Of a DNA stretch of 35,762 bases, positions 14,337 to 22,814 are shown piece by piece. The DNA lies in contig JASHOR010000111.1 in NCBI GenBank assembly GCA_030041005.1, positions 1 through 35,762 of the forward strand. The letters are read 5' to 3'. Under the pieces are notes generated by a model, which saw nothing but the letters and a program-made list of their open reading frames with translations, was not told where the DNA came from and searched no databases. This stretch comes from Xanthobacteraceae bacterium. Its GTDB lineage: Bacteria > Pseudomonadota > Alphaproteobacteria > Rhizobiales > Xanthobacteraceae. The position numbers were made by a program, and so were the translations under genes. The stretch's first letter is position 1, and every line of letters starts with the position of its first letter.

Positions 14337-15299
14337 ATGAGAAAGCTTGCCCTCATTCTCGTCGCCGCCGCGACGGCTTTGTTTAGCGCGGCGCTCTACG
14401 CCGACGACTATCCGTCAAGACCGATCACCTTCGTCAATCCGTTCGGCCCCGGCAGCGGCAGCGATACGGTCTGCCGTATCATCGGCGACCGGCTCAGCGT
14501 CTTGCTCGGGCAGCCCATCGTGGTCGAGGATCACCCCGGCGCCGACGGAGCGCTGTCGGCGCTTTATGTGCATCACGCGGCACCGGACGGTTACACGCTG
14601 TTGATGGCGACCAATTCCCCGCTATCCGCCGACCCGTTCCTGCATAAGAACGTCAAATACGATCCGATCAAGGATTTTGCGCCGATCACTCGAGTCGGCA
14701 GCTTCACGCTGATGCTGGTGCTCAACCCGAGGCTGCCGATCCATTCGGTCAAGGAACTGGTGGCCTATGCCAAGGCCAACCCCAACAAGCTTTCGATCGC
14801 CAGCGGCAATACCGCCGGGATCGTCGCCGGCGACACGCTCGAGCACTGGGCCGGAATCAAGATGCTGAACGTGCCCTACAAGACCACGCCGCCGGCCCTC
14901 GAAGACATCATGGCCGGCCGCGTGTCGATGATGTTCGCCGACTTCACCACCGCCATGCCGCACGTCAAAGCCGGCACGTTGCGCGCGCTGGCGATCTCGC
15001 GCATCAAGCGCAGTAAGCTCTATCCCGAGCTGCCAACCATGGACGAGGAGGGCGTCAAGGGCTTCAACCTCGATGCTTGGGCGGGCCTCGTGGCACCGGC
15101 CGGCACGCCGCCGGAGATCATCACCAAGCTCAACGGCGCGCTGCGCAAAGTCATCGACAGCCCCGAAGTGCAGGCGAAGTTCAAGGTCATCGGCTTTGAG
15201 GGTTTTTCCTCAACGCCAGAGGAATTGGAGGACTACATCAAGGCCCAGCTCGTCGAGTGGAAGCAGATGGTCCAAGAAGCCAATATCCAGGCGGACTGA
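14337..15299 (+). CDS. Bug/TctC-family periplasmic substrate-binding receptor
   Basis: A 320-residue exported receptor of the tripartite tricarboxylate transporter (TTT) family. The start at ATG 14337 is chosen because AGGGAGG lies 8 bases upstream; an in-frame GTG two codons earlier fits less well. A signal peptide (MRKLALILVAAATALFSAALYA) precedes DDYPSRPITFVNPFGPGSGSD, the typical Bug N-terminus with the ligand-binding loop. YDPIKDFAPIT and VPYKTTPPALEDIMAGRV are also characteristic. No TctA or TctB membrane partner is present, as is common for these orphan receptors. Ligands are usually carboxylic acids; the specific one is unknown. A 230-base gap lies upstream with only weak promoter-like hexamers. 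Confidence 0.92.
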   Translation: MRKLALILVAAATALFSAALYADDYPSRPITFVNPFGPGSGSDTVCRIIGDRLSVLLGQPIVVEDHPGADGALSALYVHHAAPDGYTLLMATNSPLSADPFLHKNVKYDPIKDFAPITRVGSFTLMLVLNPRLPIHSVKELVAYAKANPNKLSIASGNTAGIVAGDTLEHWAGIKMLNVPYKTTPPALEDIMAGRVSMMFADFTTAMPHVKAGTLRALAISRIKRSKLYPELPTMDEEGVKGFNLDAWAGLVAPAGTPPEIITKLNGALRKVIDSPEVQAKFKVIGFEGFSSTPEELEDYIKAQLVEWKQMVQEANIQAD

Positions 15300-15315
15300 T
15301 TACGCGACTGCCAAT

Positions 15316-15344
15316 GCCTCGGCGCATAATGTCTGCGCCGAGGC
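15316..15344. terminator. Hairpin between convergent genes
   Basis: A perfect 11-base-pair stem (15316-15326 with 15334-15344, arms GCCTCGGCGCA and TGCGCCGAGGC) around a 7-base loop. It fills the 58-base gap between the convergent TctC and PotF genes. There is no long U-run on either side, so it may work as a bidirectional transcript end or 3-prime stabiliser. Confidence 0.6.
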
Positions 15345-15357
15345 TCAACTCATCGCT

Positions 15358-16560
15358 TCACTCGCCGGTCTTGATCCGCGTCCACAACCGGTCGATCAGC
15401 CGCTGGGTCTTCAAGCCGTGGGCGACGATGGTGAACAGCCTCGCCATGGTCGCGGCATCAGGATAGATGGAGCGGTCGTCAAGGATCGACTTGTCGATGA
15501 ACGAACTCGGACGATCGCCGTTGGCATAAGAGACGTAGTTGGTGTTTCTGGCGGCCACCTGCGGGTCGAGTAAATAATTGACGAGTTCGTTCGCTTCGGC
15601 CACATGCGGCGCGCCCTTCGGGATGGCGAGATTATCGAACCACAATGGCGCGCCCTCCCGCGGGATCGAATAACCGATCTCGATGCCGCTTTTGGCCTCC
15701 ATCGCCCGTTTCGCCGCCTGCTTGATATCGCCCGAATAACCCACGGCAAAGCAAATCTCGCCGGTCGCCAATGCGTTGATATATTCCGAGGAATGAAATT
15801 TGCGAACGTAGGGCCGGATCCTCTCAAGTAGATTGGTGGCTTTTTCGAGATCGACCGGGTCGCTCGAATTGGGATTGAGATGCAGATATTGTAGCGCCGC
15901 CGGCATGATGTCGTCCGACGAATCGAGGAGATGAATGCCGCAGTCCCTGAACTTGGCGATTTTGTCGGGGTCGAAAACGTAGGCCCAACTGTCGACCGAA
16001 GCGTTCGGTCCGAAAATCTGCCGTACGGCCTTCACGCTGTAGCCGATGCCCGTCGTTCCCCACATGTAGTTGACGGCATATTGATTGCCGGGATCGTAGG
16101 CCGCCAGCCTTCGGGCGATTTCCGGCCAGAGGTGGACCATGTTGGGCAGTCTGGACTTGTCCAGCTTCTGAAAGATTCCAGCTTTGATTTCGCGGGCAAG
16201 AAAATATCCGGTCGGCACCACGACGTCGTAGCCGGATTGGCCGGCAAGCAGCTTCGCCTCCAGCGTATCGCTCGAGTCAAACGTATCGTAGCGCACGGTG
16301 ATTCCGGTTTTTTTGGTGAAATCGTCGAGCACTGACGGATCAACGTAATCCGACCAATTGTAGAAGTTCACCACGCGCCGTTGCTGCGCGCCTGCCGGAA
16401 AGGATCCGGCAAGATGCACAACTATCAGCGCGATCGCCGTCGCGACCGCGACTGCGCCGAGCGCCACGGGGAACCAGCCTGAGCGCTGCGATGGCCCCTG
16501 GATTCCCGATTCCCCGAGTTCGAATGGGGTTTGATGCAGGCCCGCTAGGGACTGCGTCAT
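15358..16560 (-). CDS. PotF-like polyamine-binding periplasmic protein
   Basis: A 400-residue extracellular solute-binding protein of the PotD/PotF family that binds putrescine or spermidine for an ABC importer. After about 30 polar residues there is one hydrophobic segment (about 31-50), so export uses an unusually long N-region or leaves a membrane anchor. The mature part begins RRVVNFYNWSDYVDPSVLDDF, the hallmark of this family. It then shows YDVVVPTGYFLAREI, MWGTTGIGYSVKAV and the C-terminal GAPLWFDNLAIPKGAP. The start ATG overlaps the upstream rhodanese stop in ATGA, so the two are cotranslated. The permease and ATPase genes (potGHI) are not in the window. Confidence 0.88.
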   Translation of the reverse strand: MTQSLAGLHQTPFELGESGIQGPSQRSGWFPVALGAVAVATAIALIVVHLAGSFPAGAQQRRVVNFYNWSDYVDPSVLDDFTKKTGITVRYDTFDSSDTLEAKLLAGQSGYDVVVPTGYFLAREIKAGIFQKLDKSRLPNMVHLWPEIARRLAAYDPGNQYAVNYMWGTTGIGYSVKAVRQIFGPNASVDSWAYVFDPDKIAKFRDCGIHLLDSSDDIMPAALQYLHLNPNSSDPVDLEKATNLLERIRPYVRKFHSSEYINALATGEICFAVGYSGDIKQAAKRAMEAKSGIEIGYSIPREGAPLWFDNLAIPKGAPHVAEANELVNYLLDPQVAARNTNYVSYANGDRPSSFIDKSILDDRSIYPDAATMARLFTIVAHGLKTQRLIDRLWTRIKTGE

Positions 16561-16886
16561 ATATCGGTCGGCAGGCCGGCCGCCTTCCAGGCGAGAATGC
16601 CGCCGGCAAGATGCGAGTCGTAGGCCAGGCCCCGTTCCTGAGCTGCGAGCGAAGCGGTCACCGAGCGGCGTCCGGAGCGGCAGGCGAAGACAACCTGCCG
16701 TCCCGGCGTTGCCGGTATGGCTGCCGGATCGAACGCCGAGAGCGGCAGGAGGAAGGCGTCGGGGAAGCGCTCGAGCGCAGTCTCATTGGGCTCGCGCACG
16801 TCGACCAGCAACATGCGGCCTTCGGCAAGACCCTTTGCCACCTCAGCCGGCGTCAAATCGCGAACCTTTGGGGGTTGTTCCGCCAT
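16557..16886 (-). CDS. Single-domain rhodanese-like sulfurtransferase
   Basis: A 109-residue cytosolic rhodanese domain. The active-site loop is CRSGRRS with Cys69 as the persulfide-carrying residue, and the domain start shows LLVDVREPNE and the end GGILAWKAAGLP. Such proteins transfer sulfur to cyanide, thiols or protein acceptors; the physiological acceptor is not evident. It is translationally coupled (ATGA) to the downstream PotF-like gene, a pairing for which I know no functional reason. Confidence 0.92.
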   Translation of the reverse strand: MAEQPPKVRDLTPAEVAKGLAEGRMLLVDVREPNETALERFPDAFLLPLSAFDPAAIPATPGRQVVFACRSGRRSVTASLAAQERGLAYDSHLAGGILAWKAAGLPTDI

Positions 16887-17056
16887 GTCAGTCTCCCGCC
16901 TGCCCCGTCAAGCTCGCCAAGGGCGATGACGAACGCCGGGCTGTCGCCGTGAACGCCAGCCTATGTGCTCTCGCGCCGGAGAGGAAGGGCTCAGATGTTG
17001 ACTTGAGTACCCACCTCCCGATCGGTCGGGATATGGACTAGCAGGCGGTGTGTTCC

Positions 17057-17884
17057 TTAGGGCTGCAAATTTGGCGGTACCGGAGGCGCTTCGCGCATCA
17101 GCGTGATCGTGACCCGTCGGTTGGCTGCAATGTAGGGATCGTCGGGGAACAGTGGATCGGTATCGGCCTTCCCGGCCACCTGGTAAATGTTATTCGACGG
17201 CAGGCCCTGTTGCTGCAGGATTTCGCGCACTGCATTGGCACGGTCCGCCGACAGCTCCCAGGGGCCGTAGCCGGGCCGCGAGGGGACTCTCGGCGCTGCG
17301 GTGTGGCCAGTGATCGAAATCCGAAAAGGCGTCGCTTTCAGCGGCGCGGCGAGCTTCTCGATAATCTCGCGGGTGCGCGGGTACGGTTCCTTGGAACCTT
17401 CAGGAAACATCGAACGGCCTTCCTGGTCGACAATCTCGATATTGAGGCCTTCCTTTGTGTCCTCAAACACAATGTGCTTGGAGGCTTCGGTCAGTTCCGG
17501 CATGTCTTGGAGGGCTTGGCGCAGCGAGGCCGCAGCCAGCGCGAACGCCCTGTCTTGCTGCAGTTTGGCGCCGTAATTGCGTTTGTGGTCCTGCTGGTCC
17601 GGGGTTGGCGTCGACGATGCGTCCTCGGGCGCGATGTGGGCGGCGTTCTTGAGCTTTGGCCGGGTCGGCAAACCGTCGACCTCGATGACCCCTGAATAGC
17701 GCACCGCGGTCTGTACGCCGAAGGCGTCGCGCATGGAGCCGGCGACAATCTGTAACTTCTTCTGATCCTGGTTGGAAAAGGCAACCAGCATCACGAAAAA
17801 GCTGACCAGCAGGCCCATCAGGTCGGCGAAGGTGACGAACCAGCCGTGACCGCCGCCGTGTGCCGCTTGTCGGTGCCGCGCCAT
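17057..17884 (-). CDS. motB: MotB-like stator protein with OmpA domain
   Basis: A 275-residue inner-membrane protein of the MotB/PomB family that anchors a stator to peptidoglycan. A single membrane helix spans about 15-37 (WFVTFADLMGLLVSFFVMLVAF) and carries the ion-binding aspartate, Asp21. A linker and plug region of about 100 residues follows. The C-terminal OmpA-like domain (about 150-270) includes ISITGHTAAPRV and LSADRANAVREIL. The gene follows motA with 27 bases between, so they form one unit. No flagellar genes are in the window. It may serve as an alternative stator for swimming, or another ion-driven process; the sequence alone does not decide. Confidence 0.88.
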   Translation of the reverse strand: MARHRQAAHGGGHGWFVTFADLMGLLVSFFVMLVAFSNQDQKKLQIVAGSMRDAFGVQTAVRYSGVIEVDGLPTRPKLKNAAHIAPEDASSTPTPDQQDHKRNYGAKLQQDRAFALAAASLRQALQDMPELTEASKHIVFEDTKEGLNIEIVDQEGRSMFPEGSKEPYPRTREIIEKLAAPLKATPFRISITGHTAAPRVPSRPGYGPWELSADRANAVREILQQQGLPSNNIYQVAGKADTDPLFPDDPYIAANRRVTITLMREAPPVPPNLQP

Positions 17885-17911
17885 ACTCTTGTTGTTTCCG
17901 CGCCGGCGCCG

Positions 17912-18685
17912 TTAGGCCGGCACCGGCTCCGGTTCCTCGTCGCGATGCTTTTCCGGCAGATAGGCGAGCAGCATCTCGCGCACCAAGGTGGGGCTTTTCG
18001 AGTCACGAATCATGAGCACGCCGTCAATGATGAGCGTGCGATTGATCTCTTCATCCACCAGTTTCAAGTGAAGCTTGTCAGCGATCGGCAGGCAGATGAT
18101 GTTGGCCACGATGGCGCCGTACAGCGTTGCACAAAGTGCGGTCGCCATGAATGGTCCCAGCTTGGATGGGTCGGTCATGCTGGCGAACATCTGCACCATT
18201 CCAACCAGCGTGCCGACCATGCCGAAAGCTGGCGAGCAGTCGCCGACGGCACGATAAATCTTCTGGCCCTCGTCGAGATTGGTGAGGAAATTGTCGCGGT
18301 CGCGCTCGAGATTGTCGCGAATGAAATCGGCCTCGTAGCCGTCGGCCACGAAGCGAATGCCCTTGGCCAGATACGGATCCTCGATTTCGACTTTCTCCAG
18401 GCCGAGCGGGCCCTGCTTGCGGGCGATTTCGGCGATCGTGGCGATCTCGTCGACCAGTTCGCGCTGCGTTGTGCGCCGCATGGTGAAGGCGAATTTGGCG
18501 CCGAGCGGCAATCCATGGATGATCGAGGCAAGCGGAAAGCGGATCAGCGTAGCGGCAAACGATCCGCCGAAAACTATGATCATCGCGTGCTCGCTCACGA
18601 ACATCCGCAAGTCGCCGCCCATGAGCATGAGAGTGACGACGACGGTAGCCCCGGCGAGCAGACCGAGGCCTGTTGTAATGTCCAT
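17912..18685 (-). CDS. motA: MotA/PomA-like stator channel subunit
   Basis: A 257-residue four-helix inner-membrane protein. The start at 18685 (MDITTGLGLLAGA) has GGGAG 9 bases upstream; the longer frame start at 18715 is less likely. Helices lie at about 1-24, 32-52, 140-165 and 175-200. The conserved segment AFGMVGTLVGMVQMFASM before helix 3 and TALCATLYGAIVANIICLPIA in helix 4 are typical of PomA-type stators. At 257 residues it is closer to sodium-type PomA (about 253) than to enteric MotA (295), but ion choice is not settled by length. The cytosolic loop between helices 2 and 3 carries the charged residues that contact FliG. Confidence 0.9.
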   Translation of the reverse strand: MDITTGLGLLAGATVVVTLMLMGGDLRMFVSEHAMIIVFGGSFAATLIRFPLASIIHGLPLGAKFAFTMRRTTQRELVDEIATIAEIARKQGPLGLEKVEIEDPYLAKGIRFVADGYEADFIRDNLERDRDNFLTNLDEGQKIYRAVGDCSPAFGMVGTLVGMVQMFASMTDPSKLGPFMATALCATLYGAIVANIICLPIADKLHLKLVDEEINRTLIIDGVLMIRDSKSPTLVREMLLAYLPEKHRDEEPEPVPA

Positions 18686-19125
18686 AACTACCGACTCCCA
18701 CCCACGCGACGGCACGCCTTAAAAGGCGCGGCGTGAGGGTACCGTCAGCGTGCTTAAGGGAGGGTTACTGCAGGGATTTGGCCGCCGAACTGACGTACCA
18801 GGCAGCACAAGCATCTGGCCTCGCGCGCTCACGATTCGATCAGCAATCGGACGCGAACGCCTTTTGCGGCAGCCGGCTGGTCTTCGTCGCAAGCAAGCCG
18901 GAGCGCACTCGGCGGCGGGGGGCGGGCGGATTGCCGGTGCCCAGAGGTGGCCCGCTCCGAAATTTCCGCGATTTGGCTCTTCCATCGCGGCCCTGTATGA
19001 GTGGATTTCCGCCGGCCTTGCCGAGTGACCATGACTGCCTCCCCCCGGTGACCGGCGCCCGAAAAAGCCGCACAATAGCACTGCGCAACGAACCACGGCC
19101 CCCGTGCAACTCCAAGGAGAAACTC
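18686..19125. other. Divergent intergenic region between motA and mmsA
   Basis: This 440-base gap must hold the promoters of both flanking units. A perfect 14-base palindrome, CGCCTTAAAAGGCG, at 18715-18728 lies 30 bases before the motA start codon and could be an operator; I do not know its regulator. An open frame runs through the region in register with mmsA, but its predicted residues are Arg/Pro/Ser-rich and unlike the family, and mmsA has its own ribosome-binding site. I see no RNA gene or other repeat here. Confidence 0.4.
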
Positions 19126-20622
19126 ATGCGTGAAATCGGCCACTTCATCGACGGGAAACAGGTGAAGGGAACATCGGGGAGGCACGGCGACGTTTTCAAT
19201 CCGAACACCGGCGAGGTGCAGGCGAAGGTGGCTTTGGCCAAGCATTCGGAGGTCGAGCACGCCATCGCGGTCGCGGAGGCAGTTCAGCCGGCCTGGGCCG
19301 CAGTCAATCCGCAGCGGCGCGCGCGCGTGATGATGAAATTCCTCGAACTGGCGCAAAAGGAATTCGACTCGCTGGCGCGGCTGTTGTCGTCCGAGCACGG
19401 CAAGACCCTTGTCGATGCCAGGGGCGATATTCAGCGCGGCCTGGAAGTCGTCGAGTTCGCCTGCGGCATCCCGCACCTGCTCAAGGGCGAATACACAGAG
19501 GGCGCAGGCCCGAATATCGATCTTTACTCGATGCATCAGCCGCTGGGCGTTGTCGCCGGCATCACGCCGTTCAACTTTCCGGCGATGATTCCGCTGTGGA
19601 AATGCGCGCCAGCGCTCGCTTGCGGCAATGCCTACATCCTCAAACCATCGGAACGCGATCCCTCGGTGCCGATGCGGCTCGCCGAACTCTTCATCGAAGC
19701 GGGGTTGCCGCCGGGCGTGCTCAACGTCGTCAACGGCGACAGGGAAGCCGTCGATACGCTGCTCACCGATCCGCGCGTCAAGGCGGTCGGCTTCGTCGGC
19801 TCGTCGGCCATTGCCGAATACGTCTATGCCACGGCTGCCGCCAACGGCAAGCGCGTGCAGTGCTTTGGCGGCGCCAAGAATCAGATGATCATCATGCCCG
19901 ACGCAGATATGGATCAGGCAGTCGATGCCTTGATCGGGGCCGGGTATGGCTCTGCTGGCGAGCGCTGCATGGCAGTTTCGGTCGCGGTTCCGGTCGGTAA
20001 CAAGACCGCCGACATCTTGTTGGAAAAGCTTGTGCCACGCGTGGAGGGGCTGAAAATCGGGCCCTCAACCGACCCGCAGGCCGATTACGGCCCGATGATT
20101 ACGCGGGCGCATCTGGATAAAGTGAAGAGCTACGTCGATCTCGGCGTCGAGGAAGGCGCCAAGCTCCTCGTCGACGGCCGCGGCTTCAAGATGCAGGGCT
20201 ACGAGAGCGGCAATTTCATGGGCGGGTGCCTGTTCGATCAGGTAACGCCGCAGATGCGCATCTACAAGGAGGAGATATTCGGCCCCGTTCTATCCGTGGT
20301 ACGCGCCAAGGATTACGAGGAGGCTGTACGGCTGCCGTCGGAGCACGACTATGGCAACGGGGTGGCGATCTTCACGCGCGACGGCGATGCCGCGCGGAAT
20401 TTCGTCAGCCGTGTCGAAGTCGGCATGGTGGGCGTCAACTTCGCCATTCCGGTACCGCTGTCCTATTACACCTTCGGTGGCTGGAAGCGGTCGGGCTTCG
20501 GCGATCTCAACCAGCACGGGCCCGACTCGATCCGCTTCTACACCCGCACCAAGACAGTGACCGCACGCTGGCCCTCCGGGGTGAAAGAAGGCGCCGAGTT
20601 CGTCATTCCGACCATGAGGTGA
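19126..20622 (+). CDS. mmsA: Methylmalonate-semialdehyde dehydrogenase (acylating)
   Basis: A 498-residue aldehyde dehydrogenase matching MmsA in length. It oxidises methylmalonate semialdehyde (or malonate semialdehyde) with CoA and NAD to propionyl-CoA (or acetyl-CoA) in valine, inositol or beta-alanine breakdown. The start is fixed by AAGGAGA 5 bases before ATG 19126. The N-terminus reads FIDGKQVKGTSGR, the NAD region has ITPFNFPAMIPLW and LKPSERDPSVPM, and the catalytic Cys281 lies in GSAGERCMAVSVAVPVG. The usual general-base Glu of other aldehyde dehydrogenases is replaced in FGGAKNQMIIMPDAD, as is normal for the CoA-acylating MmsA group. No other valine or inositol genes adjoin it. Confidence 0.93.
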   Translation: MREIGHFIDGKQVKGTSGRHGDVFNPNTGEVQAKVALAKHSEVEHAIAVAEAVQPAWAAVNPQRRARVMMKFLELAQKEFDSLARLLSSEHGKTLVDARGDIQRGLEVVEFACGIPHLLKGEYTEGAGPNIDLYSMHQPLGVVAGITPFNFPAMIPLWKCAPALACGNAYILKPSERDPSVPMRLAELFIEAGLPPGVLNVVNGDREAVDTLLTDPRVKAVGFVGSSAIAEYVYATAAANGKRVQCFGGAKNQMIIMPDADMDQAVDALIGAGYGSAGERCMAVSVAVPVGNKTADILLEKLVPRVEGLKIGPSTDPQADYGPMITRAHLDKVKSYVDLGVEEGAKLLVDGRGFKMQGYESGNFMGGCLFDQVTPQMRIYKEEIFGPVLSVVRAKDYEEAVRLPSEHDYGNGVAIFTRDGDAARNFVSRVEVGMVGVNFAIPVPLSYYTFGGWKRSGFGDLNQHGPDSIRFYTRTKTVTARWPSGVKEGAEFVIPTMR

Positions 20623-20750
20623 GGACTGGCGCATGGCATGCTGCCGGGGGCGGGCTCATCCATCCCGCGAGGATTCCCTTTCGCTGCCCAAATCTGGCTG
20701 TAGGAGCAGGATGGGGTTTCGGTGACCGGCATATGATCGGCCTCGGGGAC

Positions 20751-21197
20751 ATGAGAGTTTGTCGCGCGGCAGGAACGCGAGCGGCCGCCGCCTTCCTGGC
20801 ATTTGCCAGCGTCGGCGGCTGCAGCGCCAATGCCATTTTTGGCGCCCAGCCAAAGGCACGCGCTGTGACCCCGGCCGCCTCCCCGGCCGTTCCGCCGCCG
20901 ATCGATCTTGCCGGCGGCTGGCAGCTTTCAGCGGCGTCAGGCGGCGCCTGCGTCATGAACTTCGCTGACAGTTCGGAGCGCACTGCCTCTCCCGGCGCCA
21001 TGCCCCGAGGCACGATTGCGCCCGAGGGCGGCTGCCCCGGCAACTTCTTTATGAGCCGCAGGTGGACTTTCGAACGCGGCGCCCTGATCATTCGAGATTT
21101 CAAAGGGCGCCAGCTAGCGCAACTGACCTATACCGGCGGGCATTTCGAAGGGCGGGATACTACCGGCGGCATCCTCACCCTGTCGAAGCAGCTTTAG
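20751..21197 (+). CDS. Inh/AprI-type protease-inhibitor-like lipoprotein
   Basis: A 148-residue predicted lipoprotein. The signal peptide (MRVCRAAGTRAAAAFLAFAS) ends in the lipobox VGGC. An upstream in-frame ATG at 20733 is an alternative start. After a Pro/Ala-rich spacer, the domain from about residue 60 to the end reads DLAGGWQLSA, with two cysteines (in GGACVM and GGCPG) placed as in the beta-barrel AprI/Inh metalloprotease-inhibitor domain, and ends with ILTLSKQL. In related alphaproteobacteria such proteins are common outer-membrane lipoproteins. No serralysin-type protease gene is nearby, so a protective inhibitor role is family-based guesswork. Confidence 0.7.
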   Translation: MRVCRAAGTRAAAAFLAFASVGGCSANAIFGAQPKARAVTPAASPAVPPPIDLAGGWQLSAASGGACVMNFADSSERTASPGAMPRGTIAPEGGCPGNFFMSRRWTFERGALIIRDFKGRQLAQLTYTGGHFEGRDTTGGILTLSKQL

Positions 21198-21205
21198 GCT
21201 CCATC

Positions 21206-21237
21206 ATGGCTGAATATGAACATGGCTGAATATGAAC
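21206..21237 (+). repeat. 16-base tandem duplication of a start-codon region
   Basis: ATGGCTGAATATGAAC occurs twice in direct tandem (21206-21221 and 21222-21237) at the start of the glutathione S-transferase gene. Because the shift is 16 bases, the two ATGs are in different frames. The first reads only MAEYEHG and stops at 21227-21229, inside the second copy. The second opens the true gene. Confidence 0.9.
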
Positions 21238-21866
21238 TCCACTGCTTTGCCCAGTCTGGCAACGCGTATCGGGTCGCCCTGATGCTCAACCTCGTCGGCG
21301 CCGACTGGCGGCCGCTCTTTGTCGATTTTTTCGTCAAGGGCATTCCACGGACGACGGAATACCGCAGCGCCATCAACGAAATGGGCGAGGTCCCGGTGCT
21401 CGTCCACGGAGCAAGGAAACTGAGCCAGTCGGGCGTCATCCTCACTTATCTCGCCGAGCGGACGGGGAAATTTGTCCCGCGCGGGGATGAGCAGCGGCTC
21501 GAAGCGCTGCGCTGGATCATATTCGACAACCAGAAGGTCAACGGCTTCCTCGGGCCTTACCGCTTTCTGCGCAATTTTGCCAAGCCGCGGGGCCATCCCG
21601 CCGTCATGGAGTTTCTCAAGGGTCGCATCGACAACGCGCTCGGCATTGTCGATAAACGGCTCTCGGCCGGCGATTACATTCTCGGCTCCGAACCAACCAT
21701 CGCGGATCTTTCGCTCGTCGCCTACATGTACTATCCGGCCGAGGAATTCGGGTTCGACATCGCCGCCAACCACAAACATATCGCCGCCTGGCTCGACCGC
21801 GTTCGGTCGCTGCTTGGCTGGGCGCATCCTTACGACTTGATGCCCGGCTATCCGCTCCCGCAATAA
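21222..21866 (+). CDS. Glutathione S-transferase family protein
   Basis: A 214-residue cytosolic transferase. The N-terminal thioredoxin-like domain (about 1-78) shows YELHCFAQSGNAYRVALML with the N-terminal active-site Ser/Asn region, the cis-proline segment MGEVPVLVHG, and the glutathione-binding LSQSGVILTYLAE. The helical C-terminal domain has the N-capping motif LGSEPTIADLSLVAYMYY. The start at 21222 is preferred over the in-frame ATG at 21216, but the start region lies in a 16-base duplication and neither ATG has a good ribosome-binding site. The substrate is unknown. Confidence 0.88.
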   Translation: MAEYELHCFAQSGNAYRVALMLNLVGADWRPLFVDFFVKGIPRTTEYRSAINEMGEVPVLVHGARKLSQSGVILTYLAERTGKFVPRGDEQRLEALRWIIFDNQKVNGFLGPYRFLRNFAKPRGHPAVMEFLKGRIDNALGIVDKRLSAGDYILGSEPTIADLSLVAYMYYPAEEFGFDIAANHKHIAAWLDRVRSLLGWAHPYDLMPGYPLPQ

Positions 21867-21980
21867 GTGGAGCCATTGCTGGCAACAGCGATGAGCGCTT
21901 AAACGCCGGGCACGCCACTTGGGCGGCGCAGCGCGTCGGATTTCTGGTCGCGCTCGGCGCTAGTCATTCCGACGCTCGGC

Positions 21981-22784
21981 TTACTTGCCGATCGCCTCCG
22001 CCACGGCGCGGCGCGCAAGCACGCCGACCAGATGGGCGCGATACTCGGCGCTGCCGTGAATATCGCTGTTCATGCCGTCGGCGGGGATGGTCATACCTTC
22101 CAGCGATTTCGGCGCAAAGCGCTTCTTCAACGCCTCCTCGAACGAGGGAACGCGAAACACTCCGTTGGCACCGGCACCGGTGACGGCCACCCGGATTTCG
22201 CTGCCGCGCTTGCTCACAAACACGCCCACCAGCGCGAACCGCGATGCCTGGTTACGGAATTTTTGATAGGCAGCCTTTTTCGGGATCGGAAAGCTGACCT
22301 TGGTGATGATCTCTGCGGGCTCCAGCGCGGTCGAGAACATCCCGGTGAAGAAATCGTCGGCCTTGATGCGGCGTTTGTTGGTAATGATGGTGGCGCCGAG
22401 GCCCAAACATGCGGCCGGATAATCGGCGTTCGGATCGTTGTTGGCGATCGAGCCGCCAATTGTGCCCATATGGCGCACCGCCGGGTCGCCGATCATTCCG
22501 GCCAGCCCGGCAAGCGCGGGAATGGCCTGCTGCACAACCGGCGAGGTGCTGACGTCGTTGTGCCGGGTCATGGCGCCGATCGTCAGCGAGCGCCCGCTCT
22601 GCGCCACGCCGGCGATACCGTCGATGAGCGACAGATCGACGAGTTGGGGCGGGCCAGCCAGGCGCAGTTTCATTGTCGGCAGCAGCGTGTGACCGCCGGC
22701 CAGGAGTTTGGCCTCCTCGTGCTTGGCAAGCAGGCTCGCGGCCTGCCGCAGCGTTTGGGGGCGATGGAAGGTGAAGGCGTACAT
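21981..22784 (-). CDS. coxM: CoxM-like FAD subunit of a molybdenum hydroxylase
   Basis: A 267-residue medium subunit that passes electrons from the iron-sulfur subunit to FAD in xanthine-oxidase-family enzymes. Both FAD-binding motifs are present: AGGHTLLPTMKLRLAGPP (about 31-48) and TIGGSIANNDPNADYPA (about 108-124). A GGAGAG ribosome-binding site precedes the start, 30 bases after the end of coxL. It is the third gene of a coxS-coxL-coxM set; the order differs from the M-S-L order of true carboxydotrophs. The name describes the family, not proven CO oxidation. Confidence 0.9.
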   Translation of the reverse strand: MYAFTFHRPQTLRQAASLLAKHEEAKLLAGGHTLLPTMKLRLAGPPQLVDLSLIDGIAGVAQSGRSLTIGAMTRHNDVSTSPVVQQAIPALAGLAGMIGDPAVRHMGTIGGSIANNDPNADYPAACLGLGATIITNKRRIKADDFFTGMFSTALEPAEIITKVSFPIPKKAAYQKFRNQASRFALVGVFVSKRGSEIRVAVTGAGANGVFRVPSFEEALKKRFAPKSLEGMTIPADGMNSDIHGSAEYRAHLVGVLARRAVAEAIGK

Positions 22785-22814
22785 CGTTGCTCTCCGTCTA
22801 TCTCGCTCTCAAAT

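Noticed and set aside
18733-19125. N-terminal extension of MmsA
   Set aside because: No family resemblance, and a strong AAGGAGA stands 5 bases before ATG 19126, giving the standard 498-residue protein.
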